From Pseudorasbora parva (Eukaryota > Chordata > Actinopteri > Cypriniformes > Gobionidae), in NCBI RefSeq assembly GCF_024679245.1, contig NC_090188.1, positions 35,114,951 to 35,178,950 of the forward strand: a stretch of DNA of 64,000 nt. Reading direction: 5' to 3'. Under the pieces are notes generated by a model that was not told the origin of the DNA, ran no database searches, and saw only the letters and a list, made by a program, of their open reading frames with translations. Positions within the stretch are counted from its first letter, which is position 1, and every line of letters starts with the position of its first letter. Positions 46,650 to 57,214 of this stretch are shown piece after piece. Position numbers and translations under genes: made by a program.

Positions 46650-48590
46650 CCGTTCAGACAAACAGTTTATGACATCCTTCCAGAACTTCTGTATATCAGA
46701 ACATTCCCATATACAGTGAATTAGAGTTCCTTTATAATTTTGGCATTTTTTACATATCAGAAATATTGCTAGACATATGATTGAGTTTTTCAGGTGTTAT
46801 ATAAACCCTTGTCAACCATTTATACTGTAATAATTTAACCCGTGTGTTTATGATTTGTTTCCGCGCCTTTAAACATGCTTCAGTCCATTCAAATTCATCT
46901 ATTTCTTCTTGAATGTCTTTCCTCCATGCGTTTAATTTGTCTCCAGCAGACTCTTTAGAGCTAGATATTATTAAATTATAATATTTTGGCCCTTTTCACC
47001 TCTTTTTTCAATTATTTACTCAATTAATGACAGTTTTGGGAATGTACATAATATCTGTAGACCTGAAAGACATAAAACTTTTAAAGCTACACTTTGTGAT
47101 ATTTTCCCCCATCTAGTGGTGAAAAGGTATATGATCATCCAGTGAATAATAGTTTCTGTTCCTCTCAATTTCGATTTCGTTTCAACTCCTACGGTGGCCA
47201 ATTTAGTCATGGCTTCCAGTTTGACCTCTTCTGTGAGTGTTACTTCAAGTGATGAGGTTACTTTTGAAAACTATTATAATCTGCAGTTATTTAATTTGCC
47301 AAATGATCTATGATCAATTTAATCTATGTAAAATGAATAATAGTTTTACGTTTTCGTTATTTTTTACCATTTCATTGCTATCAGGTTCCCAGACGAATGC
47401 AAGCTAATCTTAGTAAAGTAACTTTGATCAGTGCTATCGTATATTGTACGACATCACTAGCGTAAGGCAAACAAATTATAATGCTATTAAAATATTAATC
47501 TCGTGTTATCCGTCATAGAACACGGATTTATGTTACAAGGTAAACAATACTTTTTCATCATTGATGCGAGGAAAACTATCCTAGACGTCGTTCTAGTGTT
47601 ATGCACAGCACACCATGATATAATTAGCCAAGCAACAATAAAACTTCCAATATACACAAATAGGCTGAATTAATATTACCTGTCGAGAAGAAAGCAGGCA
47701 ACGTCGGCGTCCTTTTTAAAATCGTTTCTCCTCATGAGCTCTTTCCATCTTGGAAAGGCCACTCCAATATTTACTTTTGTCTTGTTGATTTGCCCGTTGC
47801 GTTGCCGTCTTAATTCTCTTTTCCACTTCCTTGGCGACTCTGATAGATATCCCGCAATATTACTAGGTCCCCGACCCGCGTCGAATTCGGTAATCAATTC
47901 CGGGACGTGGTTGCTTTCACACAGAAGGCGACCCGGCAATGTTCCGGGAATATTGCGGGTCCGACGTGCAGTGTGAAAGGGGCTTAAGAGTGATCCTCCA
48001 TCATCATATAGCAGCCTCAAGCAATCCTCCTCTTCACATTCGACACGGTGCCATCGAGTGTAAAAACGCGAAAAGCGAAGCTTGAATTTATGGTTATGTC
48101 CCTCTTTGGCAAATGTACTTTCAAGATGGAGGGGCAACATGGCGACCGCCATCCGAACACTCAACACGTATGTATTTTCAATGGTATATTATAAAATTAC
48201 GAGAATGCATTATTACTTGAAAGAAGTAAATATACATTACTGAGCACATATATTTTTGAAAGAACTAAGTGATTTTAGCTAAGAATAAACTAAAAAAGTT
48301 ACACAGTGTAGCTTTAAAAAAAAAGTTTTGAGGGAATCTGGTGTTTATCACACAATTCTTAAAATTTAAGAATCCATCTATATACAAGTCTTTAATAGTC
48401 AGAATACCTTTAGTTTTCCATAGTTTAAATCCTCCATCCTTATATTTATTATTATTTAGTGTTAGACAGTTTCTAAATGGTCTTGATGAATGTGAAGGGG
48501 TCATGTTTGCCTCCTTTTTCTTAATTACAACATTTATAAATGTTGTAAGCTATTGCATTTTGCAGAAAAAAAAATTATGAAATGTTTTGA
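46650..48590 (-). pseudogene. L1/Tx1 LINE ORF2 3' fragment, split
   Basis: Two minus-strand pieces (46650-47080 and 48318-48590) separated by a DNA element. The left piece contains a reading GTLIHCIWECSDIQKFWKDV, matching the C-terminal end of L1-type ORF2 proteins. The right piece reads KDGGFKLWKTKGILTIKDLY. 5'-truncated and broken by stops. Confidence 0.6.
47085..48313. mobile_element. TTAA-flanked DNA transposon, non-autonomous
   Basis: 1229 bp, ends AGCTACACTTTGTGATATTT and inverse AGCTACACTGTGTAACTTTT, flanked by TTAA at 47081-47084 and 48314-48317. TTAA duplications are made by piggyBac and Kolobok transposases. A minus-strand frame of 163 codons (47676-48167) ends PRWKELMRRNDFKKDADVAC and looks partly transposon-derived, with a Harbinger-like MITE forming its middle. 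I do not call it a gene. Confidence 0.65.
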
Positions 48591-49161
48591 TTAAATGTAA
48601 ACAGAGCAAATAAGATAAACTTATTTGTTTACATAGTTTACTGACACCTATTGGTTTTTTACTGGTACTACTGCCTAAACAATGACACTCCCAATGGATG
48701 AGGAAGCATTTAATAGAGCCGCGTAATGACGTATAAATAATGAATATCAAAAAATAGACTGTTTAATATACAACATAACCAATTTGTAACCAAAGACTAG
48801 GCTATGTAAAATGTGATTTTACTTTTATTTGTAACATTAAGTTTCAGATTTCAATTAATACATAACATCGATGGAGGGGGGCCCAAAAAATGCAGCCTGT
48901 AGTCTATTTATTTAATCCGGCTCTGCCTGGACCACTGTATGTGTGTATGGGAAGCTTTTCAATTTGGGTAGACCAAATCCATGCGGAGTGTAAGAGGTTA
49001 ATAATTCCATTTAAAACATACAGACATATTGTCCCTAGTCATTTAAGTGTATTTTCTTTCCGCGTTAAACAAAGTGTTGAACTTTTGAATGGGTCTATGT
49101 CCTTTTTCTGAGATTGCTTGCACCTCATGGATATTCAGACGTCATTGCACCTTTTTTCAGG

Positions 49162-49338
49162 ACTTTTATATGTGATTCTGCACCCAGTAGGTTAAAGGTG
49201 TGTTGTCTTCCCTCATATGAAAATTCCACTCACTTAGGTGAGGAATTGCATCCATCTTCAGACACTTTAACAGTGGGGCCAGAGGAAAGCATGAGTGATT
49301 GCCAAACATTTCCAGTGTCAACACAGGACAGATTCTGA
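49162..49338 (+). CDS. Possible terminal exon of an unknown gene
   Basis: After a pyrimidine tract ending CTTTTTTCAG (49152-49161), one frame stays open for 58 codons: RTFICDSAPSRLKVCC, then YENSTHLGEELHPSSDTLTV, then TFPVSTQDRF and TGA at 49336-49338. Composition is more protein-like than the flanks, and AATAAA occurs about 215 bp later near 49558. No upstream partner exon was found and the family is not recognised. It could be a chance frame. Confidence 0.25.
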   Translation, partial: TFICDSAPSRLKVCCLPSYENSTHLGEELHPSSDTLTVGPEESMSDCQTFPVSTQDRF

Positions 49339-50284
49339 GGTATCTAAGAAATATATAATCCATGTAATTCACACATCAGTGAGAACTGTATAATTAAACC
49401 CTGTTGATTGCTTCTTTTTTCTCATTACTGTTTTTTTGTTGTTGTTCTTATTCAAATTTGAATGCTCATCATATATCCCTAACTGTCTTTCTGACAAAAC
49501 TGTCTTAATACCAGAATTGTATTAAGACAAAGAAAGTAACTTTTTTTTAATGGAACATAATAAAAATGTAATTTATTTGTAAATTGGTTAGCACATATCT
49601 AAACTAAATACCATAAATGTATACACTTATGGAGCATTGCATCAATTTTAATAATTACCGATGTGTTTTTCTGTTAATTAAAATTATTGTAATGACTTCT
49701 AAATCAATGCAATATAAATAATACAATGTAAGTTCTATGTTACTGTTAATGATGAACCGTTGTGCTTCTAATCCTATTTATCCACATTGACCACAAGATG
49801 GCAGGAGAGCAAATATAATTAAAAAGCACAAAACTGGATTAAAATGTAACATTAAAAGACCAAAATGTTCCACAGAATGTAAATAGAAAAATAGTAAATA
49901 GAAGAGAATAAGACTATTAACAGTTCAATCATATATTGAGTTGAGTAAAGATCACAGCTATATAACTGGCATATTTTTTCTCTAGTTAATGAGGTTAGAT
50001 TTATTTTAAAAGTCATGGTCAAGATTTCAACATGCAGTAAATTGAATAGGTTGAGCTTTACCATGCAGTTGTTCACCAATACAACTACTGAAGCTTTCAT
50101 GGTCTTTTGGTGAAGCTGATCTAATGTCCATTATAATACCAACACATTGCAAACCCTCCAAAAGAGAGATTAAAAAAGATAAAGAGTGACCCCTGGAGCT
50201 TGAGTTAATCGACACGAACACTTTCAATTTTGTATTAATAGATGAAAGTAAAGTAAAAGCATTTCTGCATGTTGAGTAATCATG
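49339..50284. other. Intergenic, AT-rich; one CTCF-like motif
   Basis: No gene recognised. CCACAAGATGGCAG at 49791-49804 fits the CTCF core at 13 of 14 positions. Confidence 0.3.
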
Positions 50285-50568
50285 TACAGTGCCTTGCGAA
50301 AATATCCGGCTCCCTTGAACTTTGCAACCTTTTGACACATTTCAGGCTTCAAACATAATGATATGAAACTGTAATTTTTCGCCCAATTTTTCAGTTTTTG
50401 ATTTGTTAAAAAAAGTTTGAAATATCCAATACATTTCGTTCCACTTCATGATTGTGTCCCACTTGTTGTTGATTCTTCACAAAAAATTAGTTTCATACCA
50501 TTATGTTTGAAGCCTGAAATGGGGCAAAAGGTTGCAAAGTTCAAGGGGGCCGAATACAAGGCACTGTA
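50285..50568. mobile_element. Tc1/mariner-type MITE
   Basis: TACAGTGCCTTGCGAAAATA at the left is inverted at the right (...AATACAAGGCACTGTA). Arms of about 100 bp (CTTGAACTTTGCAACCTTTT) match. TA at the ends. Confidence 0.85.
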
Positions 50569-51092
50569 TACGTGATATGTTTGTGAAGTGAAATTCACCT
50601 ACTTTTTGATTATTTACAGACTGCAGATTAAATTTGTAGATCGGTATCCTCCCCACCCCTGACTAGGTGTACTCCATGCCATCTCAACTCCCTCTCAAAC
50701 TCAACTGATACTGTCCAGAAAATCTCCCATCACTGAAATAGAAAAGTCGAGAGTCAACAGATTGCAGCACATTCTCGCCTCCATGAACATCCATTTCTCA
50801 TGAAGACAAACAAAAAATCTCGCTCTTAACTCTTAACCCTTAATTCACAAACCAGCCATAATCCATCTGTCGCCTCTCCTTATCCCTACAAAGAGGCTCC
50901 CAGTCATCCTTCCAAGCAATTAAGATGCTCCTCTTTTAGCCAGGGACCACATCAGCCTCACAGACCACCAATTTCTCCACCCTGGCAACAGCACCAGGGT
51001 CGTGCTCCACTATGACGTCTAACCCCACCCTTCTTCCATCAGAACAGGTTCTGCTGACTGGACTCTAAGCCCAATACCACAGCCAATCAAGG
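50569..51092. other. Intergenic, nothing recognised
   Basis: No open frame of note or clear repeat boundary. Confidence 0.35.
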
Positions 51093-51677
51093 AGTTGCCA
51101 AGAGAACTGTACTTGCCTGACTGCATTGTGCCAAGTGTAAAGTTTGTTGGAGGGGGTTGTTTTTCAGGTGTTTGCCTTGACCCCTTAGTTCCAGTGAAAG
51201 GAACTATTAATGCTTTAGCATACCAAGACATTTTGGACAATTCATGCTCCCAACTTTGTGGAAATAATTTCAGGATGGCCCCTTCTTGTTCCAAGATGAC
51301 TGTGCACCAGTGCACAAAGCAAGGTCCATAAAGACATGGATGAGTGAGTTTGGTGTGGAGGAACTTGACTGGCCTGCACAGAGTCCTGACCTCAACCAGA
51401 TAGAACACCTTTAGGATGAATTATAGCGGAGAATATGAGCCAGGCCTTCTCGTCCAACAACAGTGCCTGACCTCAAAAATCCGCTTTTAGAAGAATTGTC
51501 AAAAATTATCATAAACACTCCAAAACCTTGTGGAAAGCCTTCCTAGAAGAGTTGAATCTGTTATAGCTGCAAAGGGTGGGTCAAATTCCCATCAAACGCT
51601 ACAAATCAAGAATGGGATGTCATTAAAGTTTGTGTGCATGTAAAGGCAGGTGTCCCAAAACTTTTGTTAATATAGTG
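51093..51677 (+). mobile_element. Tc1-like transposon, 5'-truncated copy 2
   Basis: Co-linear with about 44740-45325 of copy 1, from AGTTGCCAAGAGAACTGTAC to the terminal inverted end CCAAAACTTTTGTTAATATA. The catalytic block reads FQDDCAPVH here, so the Asp lost in copy 1 is present. Frame broken elsewhere (a stop in the LWDEL region). Confidence 0.8.
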
Positions 51678-51727
51678 AAATTCTTCCTTCTCTCCTTACA
51701 TCAGTACCAATGAATCCCATCCATTCA

Positions 51728-51870
51728 AATTAGGGCTGTGTATTGCCAAGACTCTGGCGATACAATACGTATCACGATACAGGGGGTTACAATACGATAT
51801 ATTGCAATATATTGCGATATTGTAAGAGAGGCAATATATTGCGATATTTCTTTTTTGTGTGTTTTTGTTT
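51728..51870. repeat. Dispersed fish repeat with GCGATAT motifs
   Basis: GGGCTGTGTATTGCCAAGAC...GATACAATACGTATCACGAT, followed by several ATATTGCGATAT motifs; a common fish repeat end. Its other end was not found. Confidence 0.45.
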
Positions 51871-52130
51871 TTTATAATTTAAAAGAATAAAGAACACAAC
51901 CATAAGCCTAAAACACGAGACAAAGTATTTTATTTAATTAATACAGTATAATTTATATCACTAATCATATGCAATGTGCAATCTAAGTTGAGGGAAATGT
52001 AAAGTGACTGCAGGATTCTTTGTGTAAATGTTTTAAAGGTTCACAGTATAGCAGTGGCTATTTAACAACAGAAAGTGCAGTCCATTTCATGACTGAATGA
52101 CTGTTTGTTTTATATTTAACACAGTAGCCC

Positions 52131-52550
52131 CGATCACACAGAACGCGTTTTTTGCAGCGAGAGGCGCCTTTTTTGAATGCATTTCGTTTGGCAGAGAGCG
52201 TTATGTGCGCTGCTTATGCGCCCTGGGCGACTCGCGTTTAAACCGCTTGCTGCGCCTGGCGTTTTTGAAGGAGCGCTCCGAGCGCATGAAGTTGAAAAAA
52301 AGTCAACTCTGAGCGGAAAAGCGCGCAACATCATCGCGCTTATGTTCTGTTGTCCAATCGAATGAATGAAGCGGCGGGCCTTCCGTTTTGTTGACCGTTA
52401 CATTGATTTGACTGACAGTACAGGTGATTCGGGGGTTGCCTAGAAACATTAAAGCGCACTGCTCATTTTTAAATAAGAAAACGCCGACCAAAAAAGGGAG
52501 TGCAGTGCACCTCGCGTTTTCGAACCTGAAAAACGCGTTCTGTGTGATCG
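52131..52550. mobile_element. Harbinger-like MITE
   Basis: CGATCACACAGAACGCGTTT at the left and the perfect inverse AAACGCGTTCTGTGTGATCG at the right; 420 bp. Overlapping small frames inside do not look like proteins. Family call is tentative. Confidence 0.7.
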
Positions 52551-52619
52551 TTTTTTTTGGCCACCCCAATCAGTGGGGTGTCACCAGTCAGTGAATCACC
52601 AGAGTTCTATTAGATAGGC

Positions 52620-53965
52620 AGCAGATAGTGAGACTGGGGAAACTCACATCCAGGACTCAGTACTGGTGCTTCTCAAGGTTGTATCCTCTCCACGGTTCTT
52701 CTCACTGTACACAAATAACTGCACCTCTAAAGCTTCTGAAGTTTGCAGTCACTACCGCAGTCATTGGCATCATCAAGGATGGTGACATTCTGCATACAGA
52801 CAAGAGGTCGAACAACTGGCTGTCTGGTGCAGTCATAACAGCCTGGAGCTTAACATGCTCAAACAGTGGAGGTGATAGTGATAGACTTCAGAAGGAAAAC
52901 CCCAGCACTTCCCCCACTCACCATCATGAACAGCAATGTGGAAGCAGTGGGATTCATTCAGGTTCCTCAGTCTCTCAGGATTTGAAGTGGGACAATCACA
53001 TTTGAAGGCTGATTGCGTCACCACTGCACGACAAAGGCTGTCCCAGTTCGAAGGCTCCTTTAAATGTGGCCTCCAAATGCAATCTTTGTTTCCCGTGAAA
53101 TAAATGATACAACCGATGGATCCGTCATGGCCTTGCCTATCCCAGAATTCATTGTGCGAACTTGATACAAATGTTAAAAATAAATTAAAACCTTTAAAGC
53201 GGTTCAAATGTTTAATTATATCTTACTAAGATGCAATTATATATAGTTTCACGAGTTCACACTTAAATATAATTATATAGAGTAATATAAATGCGTATAT
53301 ATACAGTGCCTCGGGGGAGGGATTCGAGCTCGAACTTGGCCCGAACCCATAGTACCCCCCCTTTGTGTAAGTGGTTAGAACTAAAAGAGCAAAATGTGGA
53401 GAAGGGGTGGAGGAGGGATGCTGATAAACTGTCAACAGAACAGAGGTAAGACTGCTGCGTGTATATATACACCTCTTGTTGATTAGCTGAGTGCTCTCCA
53501 CCTGTGTCAATTATCTGAAAGCCCTCCTCCCGAATCTTTGTTAATAAACATCGTTTATACAATTTATTTTATACAAAAATGGACCATGGTAAACATATTT
53601 AGACAGCTTGCAAAACCTATTTTGTTTTCAGACAGTTTAATATTTAAAAAAAAACCTCAAGTACAAATGTTACAGTCTCTCATCAATGGCAGCTGTCACA
53701 GTTGCTAGGCAACAAGATCAATCCTCAATAGGCTAGACCATCCCCATTTAACATCGCTCAAGCCAAACTTCATGACCTTCAAAGGGTGTGGCCTTTAAAG
53801 TCTGTGACTTTCGAAGGATGTTGTCTTTAAATTGGCAATAGCACTTGAGTCCATTGAAAAAGTGCCCAGAAAAGGTTGTACTTCCTTCGCCAGCTAAGAA
53901 AGCTCAACCTGCCACAGGGGCTATTGACCCAATTCTACCCAGCCATCATTGGCTGTAGTTGTTGT
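52620..53965 (+). pseudogene. L2/Rex-like LINE reverse transcriptase relic, split
   Basis: Plus-strand pieces at about 52620-53030 and 53865-53965. The first contains LLKFAVTTAVIGIIKDGD, equivalent to the FADDTTVIGLI active site with the two Asp lost, and SQDLKWDNHI. The second reads YFLRQLRKLNLPQGLLTQFY. Sequence between them (about 53036-53864) starts GGCTGTCCCAGTTCGAAGGC and ends with related TTCGAAGGATG sequence, so a DNA element probably split the relic. Confidence 0.6.
53036..53864. mobile_element. Probable DNA element splitting the LINE relic
   Basis: Partial inverted similarity of the ends (TTCGAAGGCTCCTTTAAA versus inverse of TTTAAAGTCTGTGACTTTCG). Exact ends and target duplication not resolved. 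Confidence 0.4.
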
Positions 53966-54364
53966 AAACTAGATGGGCCCTCAAAGTTTACTAGTGTTAC
54001 ACTTAAAGTATACTTTTATACACTAAAAATTGGGCAAATGCAGTCACAAGTAGTATTACAAGTATATTAGTTTACTTACTACTGTACATAAAGTATACCT
54101 AAAAATATATTTTATAAAATGTATACTTAAAATGAACTTGAAGTATACTTGCTTTTGTAAGAGCTGACATGCTGGCATGTTTAAATTTTTATTTTGGTAT
54201 TGTAACCCTAAATTCATTTTTTTATTTGTTTAAGTCATTATTTATGTTTTGTTAATTCATGGTTTTATTTTAAAAAAGGAAAAGAAAAAGACTTTTGATG
54301 TGGATGTTGTTAAGACACTAATCATCTATTTAGAAATGTTTTCATGCATTTGCATGTATATATA

Positions 54365-54468
54365 TACAGCTCTGGAAAAAATTAAGAGACCACTTAACCT
54401 TGAGAAAACAATGTTTTGTCTCTTAATTAAGAGACCAAAGTGGTCTCTTAATTTTTTTCAGAGCTGTA
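54365..54468. mobile_element. Short palindromic MITE
   Basis: TACAGCTCTGGAAAAAATTA is inverted as TAATTTTTTTCAGAGCTGTA. The inner parts (AAGAGACCAC/GTGGTCTCTT) also pair, making a near-complete 104-bp hairpin. Confidence 0.88.
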
Positions 54469-54553
54469 TGTTAGAAAGTTATTTTGTGCCTCTGGCCCTT
54501 TAAGGGGGCGTGCTTGGGAAGAGAAAAGAGGAAGCGAGTTGTACAGGAGTGAG

Positions 54554-55430
54554 TTAAGCCTAGTTCACACTGCCCGATTTTTGCCCCGATTTTAAGTCGC
54601 CGACAGGTTTTGTGAAATCGCCGACAAATGCCCGAGATCACAGGCAAATCGGTGCTCGTGCACGCGAGTGACAATCACGCAGTATGAATGATCAAAGACG
54701 CGATCAGAGAGAATTGCCGACGAGTTGCCGACGCCGGTGAGATATTTGGCATGCTAAATATCTGGACCTGTCGGCGATTCAAACTCCTGCTGTGTGAACA
54801 GCGTTCTGACTAAAAATTACACCGACAGCCAATGAGAGAGTGAGATACAGGGCAGCAGGAGGTTCAGGGAGGAGTTATAAAGCAGAATTTCAGTATTTTA
54901 ATAGATATATTTACAATTCTATCAAACAGAAACAAAGGCCAAACATTTGCACATCCAGCCACAGCAGCAGCACATTAAATAATTATTTATTTACCTCAAA
55001 CTGTCTTTGCAGAACAAAATCCTGGCTCCCTCTCTCTCCAACAATTTCTTCCGCCATAATCTTTTTTCTTTTTCTCCACAAATCAGCGCACATACAATTT
55101 GAAGCAAACTTTGTGCAGTTTATCATTTTTAATAACAATTCCAAGTCTCGCGCGAGAACTCCGGTCTGACGCACGTGTGATCTCGCGTTGTTTACTTGTC
55201 ACATCGCACGTGTGTTTGGGAAACGTAGTTTGCACACCGAAGAGCGAGAGAGTTGTCGGCGATTCTTCCTCTTGTTCAGTCATGCAGTGTGAACTCCTCT
55301 GTCGTCAAACCATCGTGCAGTGTGAACACAGCAGTGACTGAATGATACCCCAGATAGTCATGCAGTGTGAATAGAGCAGTGACCCGATGAGTTTGAAAAT
55401 CGTGCAGTCTGAACTAGGCTTTAGGCCCTG
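54554..55430. mobile_element. Harbinger-like non-autonomous element, copy A
   Basis: Ends TAAGCCTAGTTCACACTGC and inverse AAGCCTAGTTCAGACTGCAC. The interior is rich in CGCCGACAGG and GCAGTGTGAAC motifs; non-coding. Nearly co-linear with copy B. Confidence 0.65.
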
Positions 55431-55433
55431 TCC

Positions 55434-56599
55434 CGAATGGCACCCTAAACCCTCACGGTCTTCTGCAATTTCACGACGTAATGCCGCTTTGACTGCCGGG
55501 TAGAAGTCCTCTGCGTAGATCGCAAACTTGCGGGCTCAGCTGAAGTGCGCATCGAGGGCGCATAGCAGCCGCAGAGGGGGTGCTCACGAGCTGCCCAAAT
55601 TTTCACACTGCCCAAGTTCACACTGCCCAATTTTTGCCCCGATTTTGAGTCGCCGACAGGTTTTGTGAAATCGCCGACAAATGCCCGAGATCCTAGGCAA
55701 ATCGGTGCTCGTGCACGCGAGTGACAATCACGCAGTGTGAATAATCAAAGACGAGATCAGAAAGAGTCGCCGACACCCGTGAGATATTTGGCATGCTAAA
55801 TATCTGGAGCTGTCGGCGATTGAAACTCCTGCTGTATGAACTGCATTCTGACTGAAAATTACATCCTGATGACCGACAGCCAATGAAAGAGTGAGATACA
55901 GGGCAGCAGGAGGTTCAGGGAGGAGTTATAGAGCAGAATATCAGTATTTTAATAGATATATTTAAAATTCTATCAAACAGAAACAAAGCCCAAACATTTG
56001 CACATCCAGCCACAGCAGCAGCACTACAAAAATATTTATTTACTTCAAACTGTCTTTGCAGAACACAATCATGGCTCCCTCTATCTCTCCAACAATTTCT
56101 TCTGCCATAATCTTTTTTCTTTTTATCCACAAATCAGTGCACATACAATTTGAAGCAGACTTTGTGCAGTTTATTATTTTTAATAACAATTCCTAGTCTT
56201 GCGTGAGAACTCCAGTCTGACGCATGTGTGATCTCGCGTTGTTTACTTGTCACATTGCACGTGTAGTTGGGAAACGTAGTTTGCGCAGCGGAGAGAAAGA
56301 GAGAGAGTTGTCGGCGATTCTTCCTCTTGTTCAGTCATGCAGTGTGAACTCCTCTGTCGTCAAACCATCGTGCAGTGTGAACACAGCAGTGACTGAATGA
56401 TACCCCAGATAGTCATGCAGTGTGAAAAGAGCAGTGACCCAACGAGTTTGAAAATCGTGCAGTCTGAACTAGGCTTAAGCTTAAATGACGAATGGGACAC
56501 TGTACGGTCTCGAGGACTTAACGGACACGCGCCCGCTATGGTTATTGTAAGTCCACAAGACCGAAAGGGAACATGAAGTGTGCCATTTGGGACAGGGCC
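55434..56599. mobile_element. DNA element with TTA duplication, containing copy B
   Basis: Ends GGCCCTGTCCCGAATGGCAC and inverse GGCCCTGTCCCAAATGGCAC, flanked by TTA at 55431-55433 and 56600-56602. A 3-bp TTA duplication fits PIF/Harbinger. Copy B of the neighbouring element lies within it. Confidence 0.65.
55612..56475. mobile_element. Harbinger-like non-autonomous element, copy B
   Basis: AAGTTCACACTGCCCAATTT...AAATCGTGCAGTCTGAAC, co-linear with copy A over about 860 bp with scattered substitutions and short indels. Same orientation as copy A. Confidence 0.65.
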
Positions 56600-57214
56600 T
56601 TAGGCGTCAGTTCATGCTGTTACTTCTAATTAAAGAAACGTGAATTATCACCATTGAAACCGTGTTTTATTGATGCTATCTATGGCAAAGAGACCGGAGT
56701 GTTCACAGCAGAAAATAAGGGTTACAAGACTGGTGACTATATTGATAGTCTTGGTATGTTACTATTAGGCTTGGTGAGGAAGTGTTCTCACATGATGTTC
56801 AGGTGATTAGGAATGCAACACAGCCTGAGTGGGATTTTCTTAGCAAACATCAAGTTGCAATTACCCTCAGAGAGAATCATTTAAAATTGTGGAACTGGAC
56901 TGTCCCTCTCTTGTGTTAGCTAGACATATTCTCTATTAGGAGCAGTGCTGTGACTTTGGAGCATGTCCATATCCCTGCCAATTCACAGATTAATGTTTTG
57001 GCAAAAATTCAGCCCAAGTTTGGGGCAAAGGAGTTCACATGCAATTATGTTGAACTTTTAGACCTGCAGACAGTACCAGGTCTTTTTGTGGCACGTACAG
57101 TAACCTCTGTAAAGGCAGGAGTAACTTGTATTCGAGCTATGAATCTGACAAGTGAGGATTGTCATGTTCCCTGTGGCACAAGGCTAGGTGAGTTCCAATC
57201 TTTAGTCTCTCAAC

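Larger units (their letters stand above)
46138..48925 (+). mobile_element. hAT element with 8-bp target duplication, itself interrupted
   Basis: Ends CAAAGCTGGATTAACGC and inverse CAGAGCCGGATTAAATAAAT. Target duplication CCTGGACC at 46130-46137 and 48926-48933. Near the left end is a palindromic GGCACGTGCCTAGGGCC typical of hAT ends. The interior carries an L1 relic and a TTAA-flanked element. Confidence 0.8.
45500..48990. mobile_element. Outer foldback element of a four-deep nest
   Basis: Left arm 45508-45800 (GGATTTGGCCTACCCAAATT..., AAGCTTCCCATACACACATA...) is inverted at 45970-46137 and continues at 48934-48985. The hAT element 46138-48925 lies inside the right arm. A C17 run is near 45663-45679. 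Confidence 0.7.

Noticed and set aside
47676..48167. 163-codon minus-strand frame as a host gene
   Set aside because: It lies inside a TTAA-flanked transposon, and its middle part is a Harbinger-like MITE sequence, so the frame is a chance fusion.
52097..52569. Small frames within the 52131-52550 element
   Set aside because: They mirror the terminal inverted repeats and show no conserved motif.
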